Positions 46,972-56,079 of a stretch of DNA of 64,000 nt are shown here, in pieces (the first letter of the stretch is position 1; each line of letters begins with the position of its first letter). Below the pieces are notes generated by a model. That model was not told where the DNA came from. It saw only the letters and a program-made list of their open reading frames with translations, and made no database searches. The stretch lies in the NCBI GenBank assembly GCA_028641055.1, contig CM054059.1, forward strand, positions 112,728,263 through 112,792,262, given 5' to 3'. Made by a program: the position numbers and the translations under genes. Origin of the DNA: Alopecurus myosuroides. Lineage: Eukaryota; Streptophyta; Magnoliopsida; Poales; Poaceae.

Positions 46972-49900
46972 TTAGTTCCAACCGGAGGCATGGTACTCTC
47001 CATCTACGTTTATGACCTCTGCATCTAAGAAGCCCGCAATTTCCTCCTGAATTGCTCGTATGCGGTCCCTAGGTAGAAGACCGTCCCGAAGCCGTTCGAT
47101 CTAATATAAAGAAGAGTGGTCACTAAAATATATGAAGCTAAGTAACTAAAATAGATAGTAATAAGAAGAATTGACGACTAACGTACATGAAGTTGCTTTA
47201 AATTTCTGCCCTTGGGAGATGTGGTCTGACGAATGAACTCGCAAACGTAGTATCCACACAAGTTATTCCCGTCTCCTTGTTGCAAGCACTATACGAGAAG
47301 ATTGTTTCAATCAAAATAATAATCAACCAGGCATGATAATGGTATCGACACTAGAATCAAGGAGATGGGCAGGGATCTAGATAGTACTTACTTGCACAAC
47401 ATCAAATGTAAGTTGTTTTTCCCATTCACCGGGAGACTTCTTTATGAACCTCTTCCAAACCCTACCCGAGAAAGAAAAAGAATAAAAGGAGTTAGTAATT
47501 ACTTGATATCCGAAAATGAAACAAAGTAGTCGATATATTGCAATATATAAATACTGAAATTAATAAAGATTGAAATTACCGCTGGATCATTTCCTGCATG
47601 TCAGCCCACATTGAGAGGGGTTTACGTTTTGAGTCCATTACAATTACTTTTCCTTTGTCAATTTGGAAGATTAGCAGAATATAGTGGAAGCTGCGCACGC
47701 AGAACTCATCAATTATACAATGAACATCGAGTAAGGAAAACAGAATGTTTATAACAGAGTAACACACTTACTTGAAGTTGTAAGGAAATAGTATTTCCCG
47801 TCGGTGTTGGTTAAATATTATTGCCCTCAGAATATTATTTTCTGTATCCTTGGGAGATTGCCGAAGAGTCTTTTCAAAAATAATATTTGGATCAATGAAC
47901 CCAATATCATAGATTCCACCTCTTTTGCATTCGAGAATCTTCATTCTGCAATTATAATATATGAGTGTACTATATATATATATATATGAATATATATATG
48001 CAATTGAATGAGGTGAGCTAGAGAAATAAGTGCTTACAGACAATAGGCACTAAGGATAGATTTATCGAGGGCCTGCTGCTGGTATAACTGAAACAATTCC
48101 TCAAATTGAATCATAACATATCCATTTCCAGTTCCATAGTGCTCGTCCTTAACGTTGAGACATAGCCAGTCCTCAGATTCATCAGCGGCTTGCATATACC
48201 AACTATGCACTCTTCGCATTTTCGTTGGTAGATCCTTTATCTCCTCGGGTTTGGCAAGAGGCTTCCCGTACTCGTATTTGTACGTACATTCAGCTGCGGG
48301 GAAGTAGTTCACTGTTTGCATATACTCAGCAATGGACAAACCCGCATCAGCTGCCTTGTCTGCGTACAGTGTTATAAACTCCGGATCAATATCCTCATCA
48401 GCAATATTAGTGCTCGGCCCCACCTGGGTATTGGAAATCACTTTGAGCGGGGATGTGGATTGTTTTTTCTGCTCTCCGAGTTGAGCAACTGATTTCCCCT
48501 TTTTCCCGCTTGCGCTACTACTCTTCGTTGACCGCACCATTTCCTGGTGTGACTTCAGAATAGAGCGGTCATAGTCAGATGACAGACTCGGCTTGGGTTG
48601 ATGAAGAGTCTTCACCATTTTCCAAGCTCGTTCTATCTCTTCTTCGGTCTCAGAGAAATCTGGCTTTTGCTTCTCCTTCCGCTTTGATTTCCACGCATCG
48701 TATTCGTCCTTTGCGATTTTCTGGGTTTCCTCGGGAGTATAGTCGTAAGGTAACTTGGGTACCTCTTTTGGTACCTTCGGGAGGGGTGACCGTTGACGTT
48801 TCGGTGATTTTTTACGTTTCGGCAGAAACTTAGTGGGCGGAGAGGGCTGACGCGGCGGCGTAGGCGACCGCGCTGGAGACGTGCACGGCGTAGGCGACCG
48901 CGCCGGAGACGGCATGCGTTGCGAAGACGACCGCGCTGGAGACCTTTGCGCTGGAGAAAGGCGAGGATTCGATGGCTTTGTCGTCTGATTTGTGAGCACA
49001 ATGCATTCCTTTAGCCATAGAACGGTCAAGTTCTTGGCTTCTCCGAGTTCAGTCAACTCTTCGTCTTCACCTTCAGGAAAATCAAGCTTTACCCGCTCGA
49101 ATCCGTTGACAACTTCATCGACCCCAACAACAGCGTAGCCCCGTGGAACCGGAAGACTATGGTGAGTTGGTTCGTTGCCAATTGGTAAGGCATATCCGGC
49201 CACCGCCTTGATGGTTATATTGACGACCTTCACGTGGAGCTCACAGGATGTCATTTCCGTGATCTCATCCACCGGGTGAATCATCGGCGGTGCATCATCA
49301 CCCGGTAGCTGCGTGGACGCAACGCTGCTTTTGCGATGAGAATGTGCGGCGTCGGGAGCCTCGACTTCAACTTCTACCATGTGTACTGTTGCGCCGGTAG
49401 ACACTATCTGCTGGCTAAGTGTGTTAATTTGGTCCTGCTGCTTCTTTGCTACATCCTGTGTCAGCTTTACCATTTCTTCAAGTTGACGCCTCCAGTTTGC
49501 CTGATTCTCTGCTTCAGCTGCCTCCTTGTCCTTTTTACGTTGACGGCTTCTATCTGGGTATAACTTTTTGGTGGAGTCGAACGCAACACTCCACGGAGGA
49601 GTGCCTTTTGTGCCTCGTGTACGCCCTCCGTGTTCCTTATTCCCTAGGGCTCGTGTGAGCTCGTCGTTCTCTCTATCTGGCACGAACTTCCCATCTTTAA
49701 CGTCCTTTATTGCGTCTCTCAGCTTCTCTATGGGTAGAGGACGACTCTTTTTATGCCTTAGGTTATATATTGCTTTTCCTTCGGCGTCCAACCTGCCCCA
49801 TGCCCGTAGAACCATGACGTTGTCCGCTCGACCCACAAGAACGGCTCGGGAGTGATCCCCTGCTGAATCAGGTTGTTCTCCCATATCTCCCACTTGGGAC

Positions 49901-50822
49901 TAGAACCCCTGTAGCCACCTTGCCCCATAACATGGTGATATACCTTTTTGGCGGCGTTTTTCTCATTTGTTTTCGTCATTTCCAGTTCATTCTCTGCCAG
50001 CTTGTACTTCACGAAGTCTGCCCATACGGGTTTTATTTTCTCATACCCTTGAGTGAAATCAGGAGTCTTGTTCTTCTTAACATAATCAAGATTCAATCTT
50101 TTCTTCCAGTTTTTGAATTGCTCGGCCATCTTTTTCAGGGTCCACGCTTTGACCTTTTCCCGTATCTCATGTTTCATTTTAGTAACATCGGCCTCAGTCA
50201 CATCCGCTTCATTCTCGTCCACCTCCGGCACGGGTAAGTTGAAATTAGCCAAAATCTTTGAGAAAAGATGATCTTTGGCTATTTTGCCGACATATGAAAT
50301 TCCTTGTTTCCGCGGATCTTTTGGCTCATTCCACTCATTAACAGTGATCGGGATGTGATCTCTAACTAGCACTCCGCATTGCTTCACAAATTTTTGGGCA
50401 ACATCAGCGGGAAGCTGGGGTGCGCCGTCTGCTGTGATCGTGTCGATCCTGTATCTTTCTGTATCTTTCAACTTCTTTGTTGCGCCTCGTTTAGTCTTTT
50501 TTCCGGTTGATATATTTGAACCGGATGGCTAAAAATATAAAGACTGTTAATACATGTATATAGACAACGGATGCTTCATTAATTAACATATATATATATG
50601 CACCTCGGAGCCGGTGTTTGTAATTTGTATGGTTCCACCGGAGCCGTCGGCTGCTCCCATATCGGAGCCGTCGGCTTCTCCCTCATCGGAGTCGTCTCCC
50701 TGGGTGAGCACCGGATCTCCCTCACCGGAGTCGTTCATCCACTGGCTCACATCGGGCTCTACGTCGGGCCCGCGGATTAAACCCTCGATCATATTTTCGG
50801 CATCTTCGTCTCTTGGCTCCAT
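46972..50822 (-). pseudogene. CACTA accessory gene with Ulp1-like (C48) protease C-terminus; one frameshift
   Basis: Seven exons with GT-AG introns can be read: 50822-50604, 50528-48038, 47945-47772, 47690-47580, 47461-47392, 47288-47187, 47100-46972. Exon 2 encodes a long charged region, a Lys/Glu helical stretch, a domain with GYAVVGVDEVVNGFERV, and a Ser/Pro/Arg-rich linker. Exons 3-7 encode a Ulp1-like cysteine protease (ECKRGGIYDIGFIDPN), with candidate triad His 47684-47686 (FHYILL), Asp 47633-47635 (VMDSKRK) and Cys 47256-47258 (NNLCGYYVCEF). Proteins like this are common companions of TNP2 in plant CACTAs; their role is not settled. One 1-base frameshift near 49795-49810 interrupts exon 2 (WFYGHG on one side, GRLDAEGKAIYNL on the other). 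The splice sites and triad otherwise look intact. Confidence 0.8.
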
Positions 50823-50929
50823 ACTATACAAAAAGAGTAAGTATATATTTCAGATCCAATTCATTAAAATTGCTTATGCATAATAATATTTAAACATACG
50901 ATAACATTTCTAGCATTCTTAAATTTATA

Positions 50930-51235
50930 ACACTATCTTAATTAGATTTTCTAACATTCATAATTAATAATTCTAACATTCTTCAATTTCCTATATCAAT
51001 TCTAAACGTACGAATCTAAAATTGCTAAGTCTAATAACTAATAATTCTAACATTCTTAAATTTTCTATATCAATTCTAAACGTACAAATCTAAAATTGCT
51101 AAGTCTAATCTAAAATTTCTAACATTCTTAAATTTTTTATATCAATTCTAAACAAATTTAAAGTTAATAAGTCTAATCTAAAATTTCTAACATTCATAAA
51201 CTAATAATTCTAACATTTGTAACACTAATAAAAAC
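50930..51235 (+). repeat. AT-rich short tandem repeats in the CACTA gene 5' intron
   Basis: The block TTCTAACATTCTTAAATTTT, then TATATCAATTCTAAACGTAC and AAAATTGCTAAGTCTAAT, recurs about three to four times with changes. It lies within the inferred intron 51306-50824. Confidence 0.65.
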
Positions 51236-51306
51236 AGTAATTAAGTAAAAAAAAGGGAAAAAACAAAAAAGGCCCCGGGTTAGGGCGAGATGGAGGCAGA
51301 CCTTAC

Positions 51307-51700
51307 CTCCTGTTGGGACAGCGGCGGGGCGGCGGCGCGGGGCGGTGGAGGCCGGCGCGGGGCAGCGGCGGGCCGGCGGCGCGTGGGGCGAGGGGCGGCG
51401 CCGCAGAGGAGGACGCCGACGGGGGCGAGACGGGATCGAGGGGCGGCACCACAGAGGAGGACGCCGACGGGGCGAGGGGCGGCGCGTGGGGGGCGAGGGG
51501 TGGCGGCGCAGAGGAGGGCGCCGACGGGGGCAATGAGCGGCGCCGCAGAGGAGGGCGCCGACGGGGCGAGGGGCGGCGCCGGGTGCGACGGGACGCAGGG
51601 ACGGCGCCGCAGAGGCGAGGACGCCGACGGGGCGAGGGCGGCGCGGGGGAACGGAAAAAATGGGCAGCCTGGCGGCGTCACTTTCGTCCCTGCGCGCGGT
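51307..51700 (-). other. GC-rich minisatellite and likely 5' exon of the CACTA protease gene
   Basis: GC-rich units of variable length share GACGCCGACGGGG and GCGAGGGGCGGCGC (51400-51640). In minus sense the block ends with a strong splice donor (GGAG/GTAAGG at 51306), and an acceptor (TATAG) sits just before the ATG at 50822. A TATA-like GATATATACACG near 51722-51733 (minus sense) lies upstream. I infer a leader exon; all frames are open because of composition, so coding is uncertain. Confidence 0.45.
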
Positions 51701-51734
51701 CTGGAGCTGAGGGGGACGGTGACGTGTATATATC

Positions 51735-51880
51735 CTATCCCCCTTTCGTCCCGGTCGGTGGCAACAACCGGGACGAAAGCCCCTTCCGTCCCGGTTGTTG
51801 CCACCAACCGGGACGGAAGGGGCTTTCGTCCCGGTTATTACCACCGACCGGGACGGAAGGCCCGGCTGGTCGCGCACCGG
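51735..51880. repeat. Internal cluster of inverted GTCCCGGTT motifs
   Basis: Hairpin-forming units such as CGTCCCGGTTGTTGCCACCA with the inverse AACCGGGACG occur in three close copies in the middle of the second CACTA. They look like a subterminal block duplicated or inserted internally, next to the probable promoter of the protease gene. Confidence 0.65.
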
Positions 51881-51905
51881 GACCAGAAGTACTTTTGGCC
51901 AATTG

Positions 51906-52330
51906 TTTTAGCGCCAAAATTTGAATATATTAAATATGCACGTGAATAACTTTTATATAGTTTCAAATTAGGAAAAAATTACAACATTAAAATTGTTTGA
52001 ATTTGCATAACTAATTCAAATCCGTTTTCTGTTCAACTAAATAATTATTCTAACTATTCAAACTATTAACTATTTCACTATTTGCACTTAATTTAAATAT
52101 AAATATCTTATATTGTTTTAAAATTAGTAATAATTACTTTAAACAGAAAACAGACGCTGAAATACAAATTTCTTTTCTACCGTGCTCGGACGCCGCGGAT
52201 GATGTTCCCGTGCACATTACTACCCGAGCGCCAAGTCAACAATGACCCAAGCATGCATGGATGAATGTGTTAAACACTGATCCGGATGTTTTGTATTTGG
52301 GAGATGAACTGACCGGTGTATGAAGCTGGG
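51906..52330. other. AT-rich spacer within the second CACTA
   Basis: No gene or recognisable element; low GC between two GC-rich blocks. Confidence 0.4.
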
Positions 52331-52369
52331 CTATATATATATAGGGTCCTCTGGCTCACAAAGTGTTGA

Positions 52370-52530
52370 GCTAGGGTTTTGATCCAACGGTTAAGAAACA
52401 CCTCATCCAACGGCTCACAGCAGCTCGAAAGAAACACACTGTAGCCCTGATCGGACGGCTCACAACAGCTCGAAAAAAACACACCCGGATCCAACGACTC
52501 AAGAGCGCTTGAAAGAAACACACGATCCGT
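52370..52530 (+). promoter_or_regulatory. Four-fold upstream repeat shared with the cargo gene of the first CACTA
   Basis: About 45-bp units built on GATCCAACGGCTCACAACAG then CTCGAAAGAAACACAC, the last ending CGATCCGTGTG. The first CACTA has two related units at 42800-42890 (minus sense), ending in the same GATCCGTGTG. The location upstream of the homologous gene in both suggests conserved promoter sequence. Confidence 0.6.
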
Positions 52531-52571
52531 GTGATTCTATCTGATTGGTCCAAACGAAACCCTAATTCCCA

Positions 52572-52683
52572 TTTAGTCCCGGTTGGTGTCCCCAACCGGG
52601 ACTAAAGGGATGATCCGTTTCCCAATGAAACCATAACCCATTTAGTCCCGGTTGGTGTCCCCAACCGGGATTAAAGGGATGTT
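52572..52683 (+). repeat. Two hairpin repeats between promoter motif and TATA box
   Basis: Two copies of TTTAGTCCCGGTTGGTGTCC followed by CCAACCGGGA(C/T)TAAAGGGATG, each a near-perfect inverted repeat. They match the subterminal motif of this CACTA and are absent from the equivalent place in the first CACTA. Confidence 0.75.
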
Positions 52684-52691
52684 TTCTTCTC

Positions 52692-52708
52692 GCTATATAT
52701 ATGTATAC
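52692..52708 (+). promoter_or_regulatory. TATA box of the Trp-motif cargo gene (second CACTA)
   Basis: GCTATATATATGTATAC about 50-60 bases upstream of the ATG at 52755. Confidence 0.6.
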
Positions 52709-52754
52709 ATTGCCACTCCATTGCCATAAACACATACAAACTCACCACTGTCTC

Positions 52755-53300
52755 ATGGCTTCTACCGTACCCACTCTAACATTCATCCAGGCGGAGGCAC
52801 TTTCCGCCTCGAACTACCCCTGCCCGTGCGGCTACAACGTTCCCGCCGGTTGGATGCTGAGCGTCGGAGGAGTGCCGGTCCCTCCTCTTCCTCAAGGTGT
52901 GGCGCGTCGGGCGGCCATCACGAACCACTGCTACCACGAGCTCACGCCGGAGCAGCGGAGGAATCCCAGTTGGCATCCCGATAACCAGCATACTTGGGAT
53001 GCCTTCTTCATCAATCGGCGTGAGAGGGCGCTCGCCAGGTATGAGGACGACGGTCTGCCTCCTGGGAACTATCACGAGGCCGGTCGTCGGCTATGGTGGT
53101 CCGGCCGGACTCTACAGAGCGTCATGGACTACATCAGGGCCGGCGATATCCCTCGCCTGCGCTACCCTCAGGCCCAGCCCTGGAGTCGTGATCCTCCGAG
53201 GGAGTGCAGAGCACCGTCAGACGATAGTGACGACGACGGCGGCGGCGACTACGACGACTACGAGTACATGTACTATAGGCCTAGGCAGGAGTATGACTAG
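52755..53300 (+). CDS. CACTA cargo gene: Trp/Arg-motif protein, paralogue of 42165-42698
   Basis: 181 residues, starting MASTVPTLTFIQAEALSAS. Same architecture as the gene in the first CACTA: GWMLSVGGVPVPPLPQG near residues 30-46, RRAAITNH, NRRERALARYE, EAGRRLWWSGRTLQSVMDYI, then an acidic tail (SDDSDDDGGGDYDDYEYMYY) ending QEYD. The frame is intact and the tail especially well kept. It is convergent with the AP2 gene, 245 bases apart. The in-frame extension to 52701 begins in or before the TATA box and is not used. Function unknown. The Trp/Arg motif plus acidic tail could suit nucleic-acid or protein binding, but that is inference. Confidence 0.78.
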   Translation: MASTVPTLTFIQAEALSASNYPCPCGYNVPAGWMLSVGGVPVPPLPQGVARRAAITNHCYHELTPEQRRNPSWHPDNQHTWDAFFINRRERALARYEDDGLPPGNYHEAGRRLWWSGRTLQSVMDYIRAGDIPRLRYPQAQPWSRDPPRECRAPSDDSDDDGGGDYDDYEYMYYRPRQEYD

Positions 53301-53545
53301 TAGATCGATGCACTTTTGCCATTATGTACTGCCTTGTTTATTTAGATCTATGCTCTCCGTTTAGATTTAGATCCAATCTTGCCATTATGTGTACCGTGCC
53401 TTGTTTATCTATCGAAATACATGTCCCCCTCTTTTTAACGTCTATCGAAATGCCATTAGATCTGAATCCAACAAATCAGGAAAAATCACACGGAAAACAG
53501 AAAACAGACGAGCTAGAGGGCCACTGTTTGCCGGAATACAACAAA

Positions 53546-54190
53546 TTATTTTATTAAACAGCCAACAGAAAACAGACGCGCTAGCGCGCTACTCTTCGTC
53601 CTCGTCGTCGTCGGTGACCTCCTCGTCGTCGGAGGAGGTGCATGATGGTATTTCCGAGATAGGCCCCCACCTCGGATCGTCGGAGGCCCAGACTTCGCCG
53701 GCGTGGTCGGCCCGACGGAGCGCTTGCAGCGCCTTCGTCCTTGCCTCCGAGCGGCATCTAACTCGAGGTGGCGTTCGAGGCGCCGCTCCGCCCGCTCAGC
53801 CGCGCGGGTATGCCATAGCTCCTCGTCGGCGCTCTCCTCACCCGGATTGTTCCGGTAATACTCGCGGACCACGCGGTCGTCCCTGGCGTCGACTAGGCCC
53901 TGAAACGCGCGGTGCCTGAGGTGGCGGTGGTCGGCGGCAGTGACGATCTGCGGCGTCGGCGCCCTGGCCTCCGCTTCCCAGAGGGTGTGGCAGTCGCTAA
54001 AATTCATCAACGACCGCGGGCGGCTGAGGCGCCAGGCCGCCGCGTCCCAAGCGCGGGCGGCCTCCGAGGCCGTCGCAAAGGAGCCGAGGGGGATGCGGTC
54101 GTCCCCGAAGCGGATAGTCGCGGTGAACATTCCGTTCTGCCGCGATCGGACTCCGCGGAAACCGGTAGTGTTGTTCCTCCTCGGAGGCAT
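53546..54190 (-). pseudogene. CACTA cargo gene with AP2/ERF-like DNA-binding domain, frameshifted C-terminus
   Basis: Starts MPPRRNNTTGFRGVRSRQNG at 54190, 38 bases after a TATA-like GTTATAAAC (54228-54238 region, minus sense). Residues about 9-66 form an AP2 domain: GFRGVR..., IRFGDDRIPLGSFATASEAA, RAWDAAAW and a closing MNF. AP2 domains bind DNA in plant ERF factors. A basic helical part follows (RAAERAERRLERHLELDAAR). After about 53755 the open frame becomes low-complexity (to 53546), while another minus frame gives EVWASDDPRWGPIS and an acidic end EEVTDDDEDEE with a stop at 53589-53591. The second is the likelier original tail, so a 1-2 base indel near 53755 is inferred. AP2-like proteins of this size recur in Triticeae CACTA elements. 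Confidence 0.75.
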
Positions 54191-54379
54191 GGTGGTGGCA
54201 CGACGGTGCGTGGAGTGGAGGTGCGGCAGTTTATAACACGCATTCATGGCCACGCGTTACAACTCCCGCGCCACGCGCAGGACTCCCGCGCCACGCGGCA
54301 GGACTCCCGCGCCACGAGGTACAATACACACTACCACCCACACCTCTCTCTCTCACTCCCCCAAGCTTAAAAAAAAGGG

Positions 54380-54673
54380 ACGGGGGCTATGGCCGCATTT
54401 GTAGGGGAAGGGACATTGGTCCCGGTTAGGGGGATGATCCGGGACCAATGCCCATGCGCGCGCCACGTGGCATGTGGCTAGGGATTCGTCCCGGGTCGTG
54501 CCACGAACCGGGACCATTGGCTCCCCACGAACCGGGACAGATGCCCCCAGGTGGTTTCTGCTGCCTCGGGCACACGAACCGGGACCAATGCATGGCACTT
54601 GTCCCGGTTTTTGGTGCAACCGGGACAGATGCCCCCTGCCCCCCCTGGACGAAAGGGGTTGTTTCCACTAGTG
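54380..54673 (-). repeat. Right TIR and subterminal repeats of the second CACTA
   Basis: Repeated GTCCCGG, AACCGGGACCA and AACCGGGACAGATGCCCC motifs up to the terminal GTTTCCACTAGTG. Confidence 0.8.
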
Positions 54674-55023
54674 ACTAGAAAAACGGAATCGTTCATATTC
54701 ACATGTGATATCTTATCTAGCATCACATTTGAATGTCTTGTTTAACATCGCATTTTGAGTGATTATACAATTGTGTTATTTGTAGTTATATAATATGAAT
54801 ATTTTATTAGGCCATGAGTTATGATCAGCGTGACAAAGTAGTAGGCCGATGATGCAGCCTGTTGATATGTCCACCCAAGAATTTATCCAAAGAAAATTCC
54901 ATCCAAGAAGACGGTCACACTGACAAAGTAAGTATATATTATGTGATGATGCAATGCATCAGATGCATGTAGCACATCAAGAAAGTTGTGAAGTAGGAAA
55001 AAAGTATAGACGAGGGAATAGTA

Positions 55024-55136
55024 CTTACTCTGTCTTAAAATAAGTGTCGTTAAGATAGATGTATCTAGATGTATTTAACTGCTAGATACATCAATTTTAA
55101 CACATTTAAACGACACATATTTTGAGACGGAGGGAG
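55024..55136. mobile_element. Stowaway-type MITE
   Basis: 113 bp. Left end CTTACTCTGTCTTAAAATAA and right end ATTTTGAGACGGAGGGAG are inverted relatives of the Stowaway terminus CTCCCTCCGTC, flanked by TA (55022-55023; 55137-55138). Its right half is tandemly repeated at 55143-55188. It lies downstream of the secreted-protein gene copy 2. Confidence 0.8.
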
Positions 55137-55142
55137 TAGATA

Positions 55143-55188
55143 CATTTTAACACATTTAAACGACACATATTTTGAAACGGAGGGAGTA
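55143..55188. repeat. Tandem copy of the MITE right half
   Basis: CACATTTAAACGACACATAT to GACGGAGGGAGTA recurs with one change (GAAACGG for GAGACGG), about 50 bases downstream of the original. Confidence 0.8.
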
Positions 55189-55316
55189 AATACGGACGCT
55201 CATTAATTAAGGACATGGGCACGAGCTAAACGCCGATAGTTTTCGTTTCGGCCGGTGCTATAGCCACAAGTCTAAAGTCGCTAGGTGAGTTTAGCCATCA
55301 TATGAACCAGAGATTA

Positions 55317-55550
55317 TCATGGGCGCCCAATAGGGACCCCAGGAACCACCACCAGCGGGCCGGTAATGGTAGCGGTACCGGTAGGGGCACCGCCCGTACC
55401 CGTCCGGGTACCGATCGGCAAGTTTGGCAACCCCAAATCCTTGGCCTCGCCGACGCCACCAAGCGCGCCGTCCTTGTCGCTCATCTCCCTCCCGTCGCAG
55501 TACGCGAGCACCACCAGTAGCAGGAGCGCGACGGCGAGGCACTTCGCCAT
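55317..55550 (-). CDS. Small secreted Gly/Pro-rich protein, copy 2
   Basis: 77 residues with the identical signal peptide [20 protein letters not shown] and an almost identical mature part. Differences from copy 1 are few (L to M after GRE; LLPG to LGLPN; one G to R; one T to A). The stop follows GVPIGRP in both. TATA box CTATAAATG at 55664-55672 (minus sense). Upstream and downstream DNA is homologous to copy 1. Both frames are intact despite one-codon length drift, consistent with both being functional. No domain recognised. Confidence 0.8.
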   Translation of the reverse strand: MAKCLAVALLLLVVLAYCDGREMSDKDGALGGVGEAKDLGLPNLPIGTRTGTGGAPTGTATITGPLVVVPGVPIGRP

Positions 55551-56079
55551 TGCTAGCCGGGATGTTCAGGTATGGATCAGAGTACTACTGAGGAGATCGA
55601 TATCCTTGCGTGGCTGTGTTTGTGTGAGATTGGGTGTGGGCTTAGCATCGTCGTGTGCGTTGCATTTATAGGAAAGCTGCATGGGCACGGGGTGGCAATG
55701 CATCGTCGATGTACGTATGCAGGAGAGAAGGATAGGATAGGAATGGGGCCAGATAGCTTGCTTCGTCTGGCTGTGAATCCCTGCCGACGGAAGGCAAGAC
55801 ATGAGGTTTTTTTTTTGGCCCTTGGAATGTTGTGTGCTAGTTGATGTGGAGATAAGCTGGCTGCTTGCGCCAGTGTAGGTCGCAGACGGCTTGCCCCAGA
55901 TCAATGCCCCTTTGACGCAAACACCTTCCTTGACTTGGTTCACGTCCCCCGGCTAGTCGACGGCGACGTCGAGCAGCGCTCATGGAATTGGTTGCATGTG
56001 CTTATGTACCCCCTATAGCAGGATGCATTTTTTGGTCCTGGATTTCAAGTACAGGGCAGCGGTAACTTTTTTTTTCTTT

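Larger units (their letters stand above)
46508..54673. mobile_element. CACTA (Class II) transposon, 8.2 kb, GTCCCGGTT type
   Basis: TIRs CACTAGTGGAAACA at 46508 and the inverse GTTTCCACTAGTG ending at 54673. The 3-bp duplication ACT occurs at 46505-46507 and 54674-54676. Both ends carry repeated GTCCCGGTT/AACCGGGAC motifs, different from the first CACTA. Contents: a multi-exon Ulp1-protease-type gene on the minus strand, a Trp-motif cargo gene on plus, and an AP2-domain gene on minus. No TNP2 transposase seen. Confidence 0.93.

Noticed and set aside
51194..51949. Several 175-227-aa ORFs in the GC-rich block of the second CACTA
   Set aside because: Pro/Ala/Arg minisatellite translations in all frames; open because the repeat lacks A/T-rich stop codons.
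55566..55943. 125-aa minus ORF upstream of secreted-protein copy 2
   Set aside because: Spans the TATA box and promoter of the gene; the equivalent region of copy 1 does not conserve the frame.
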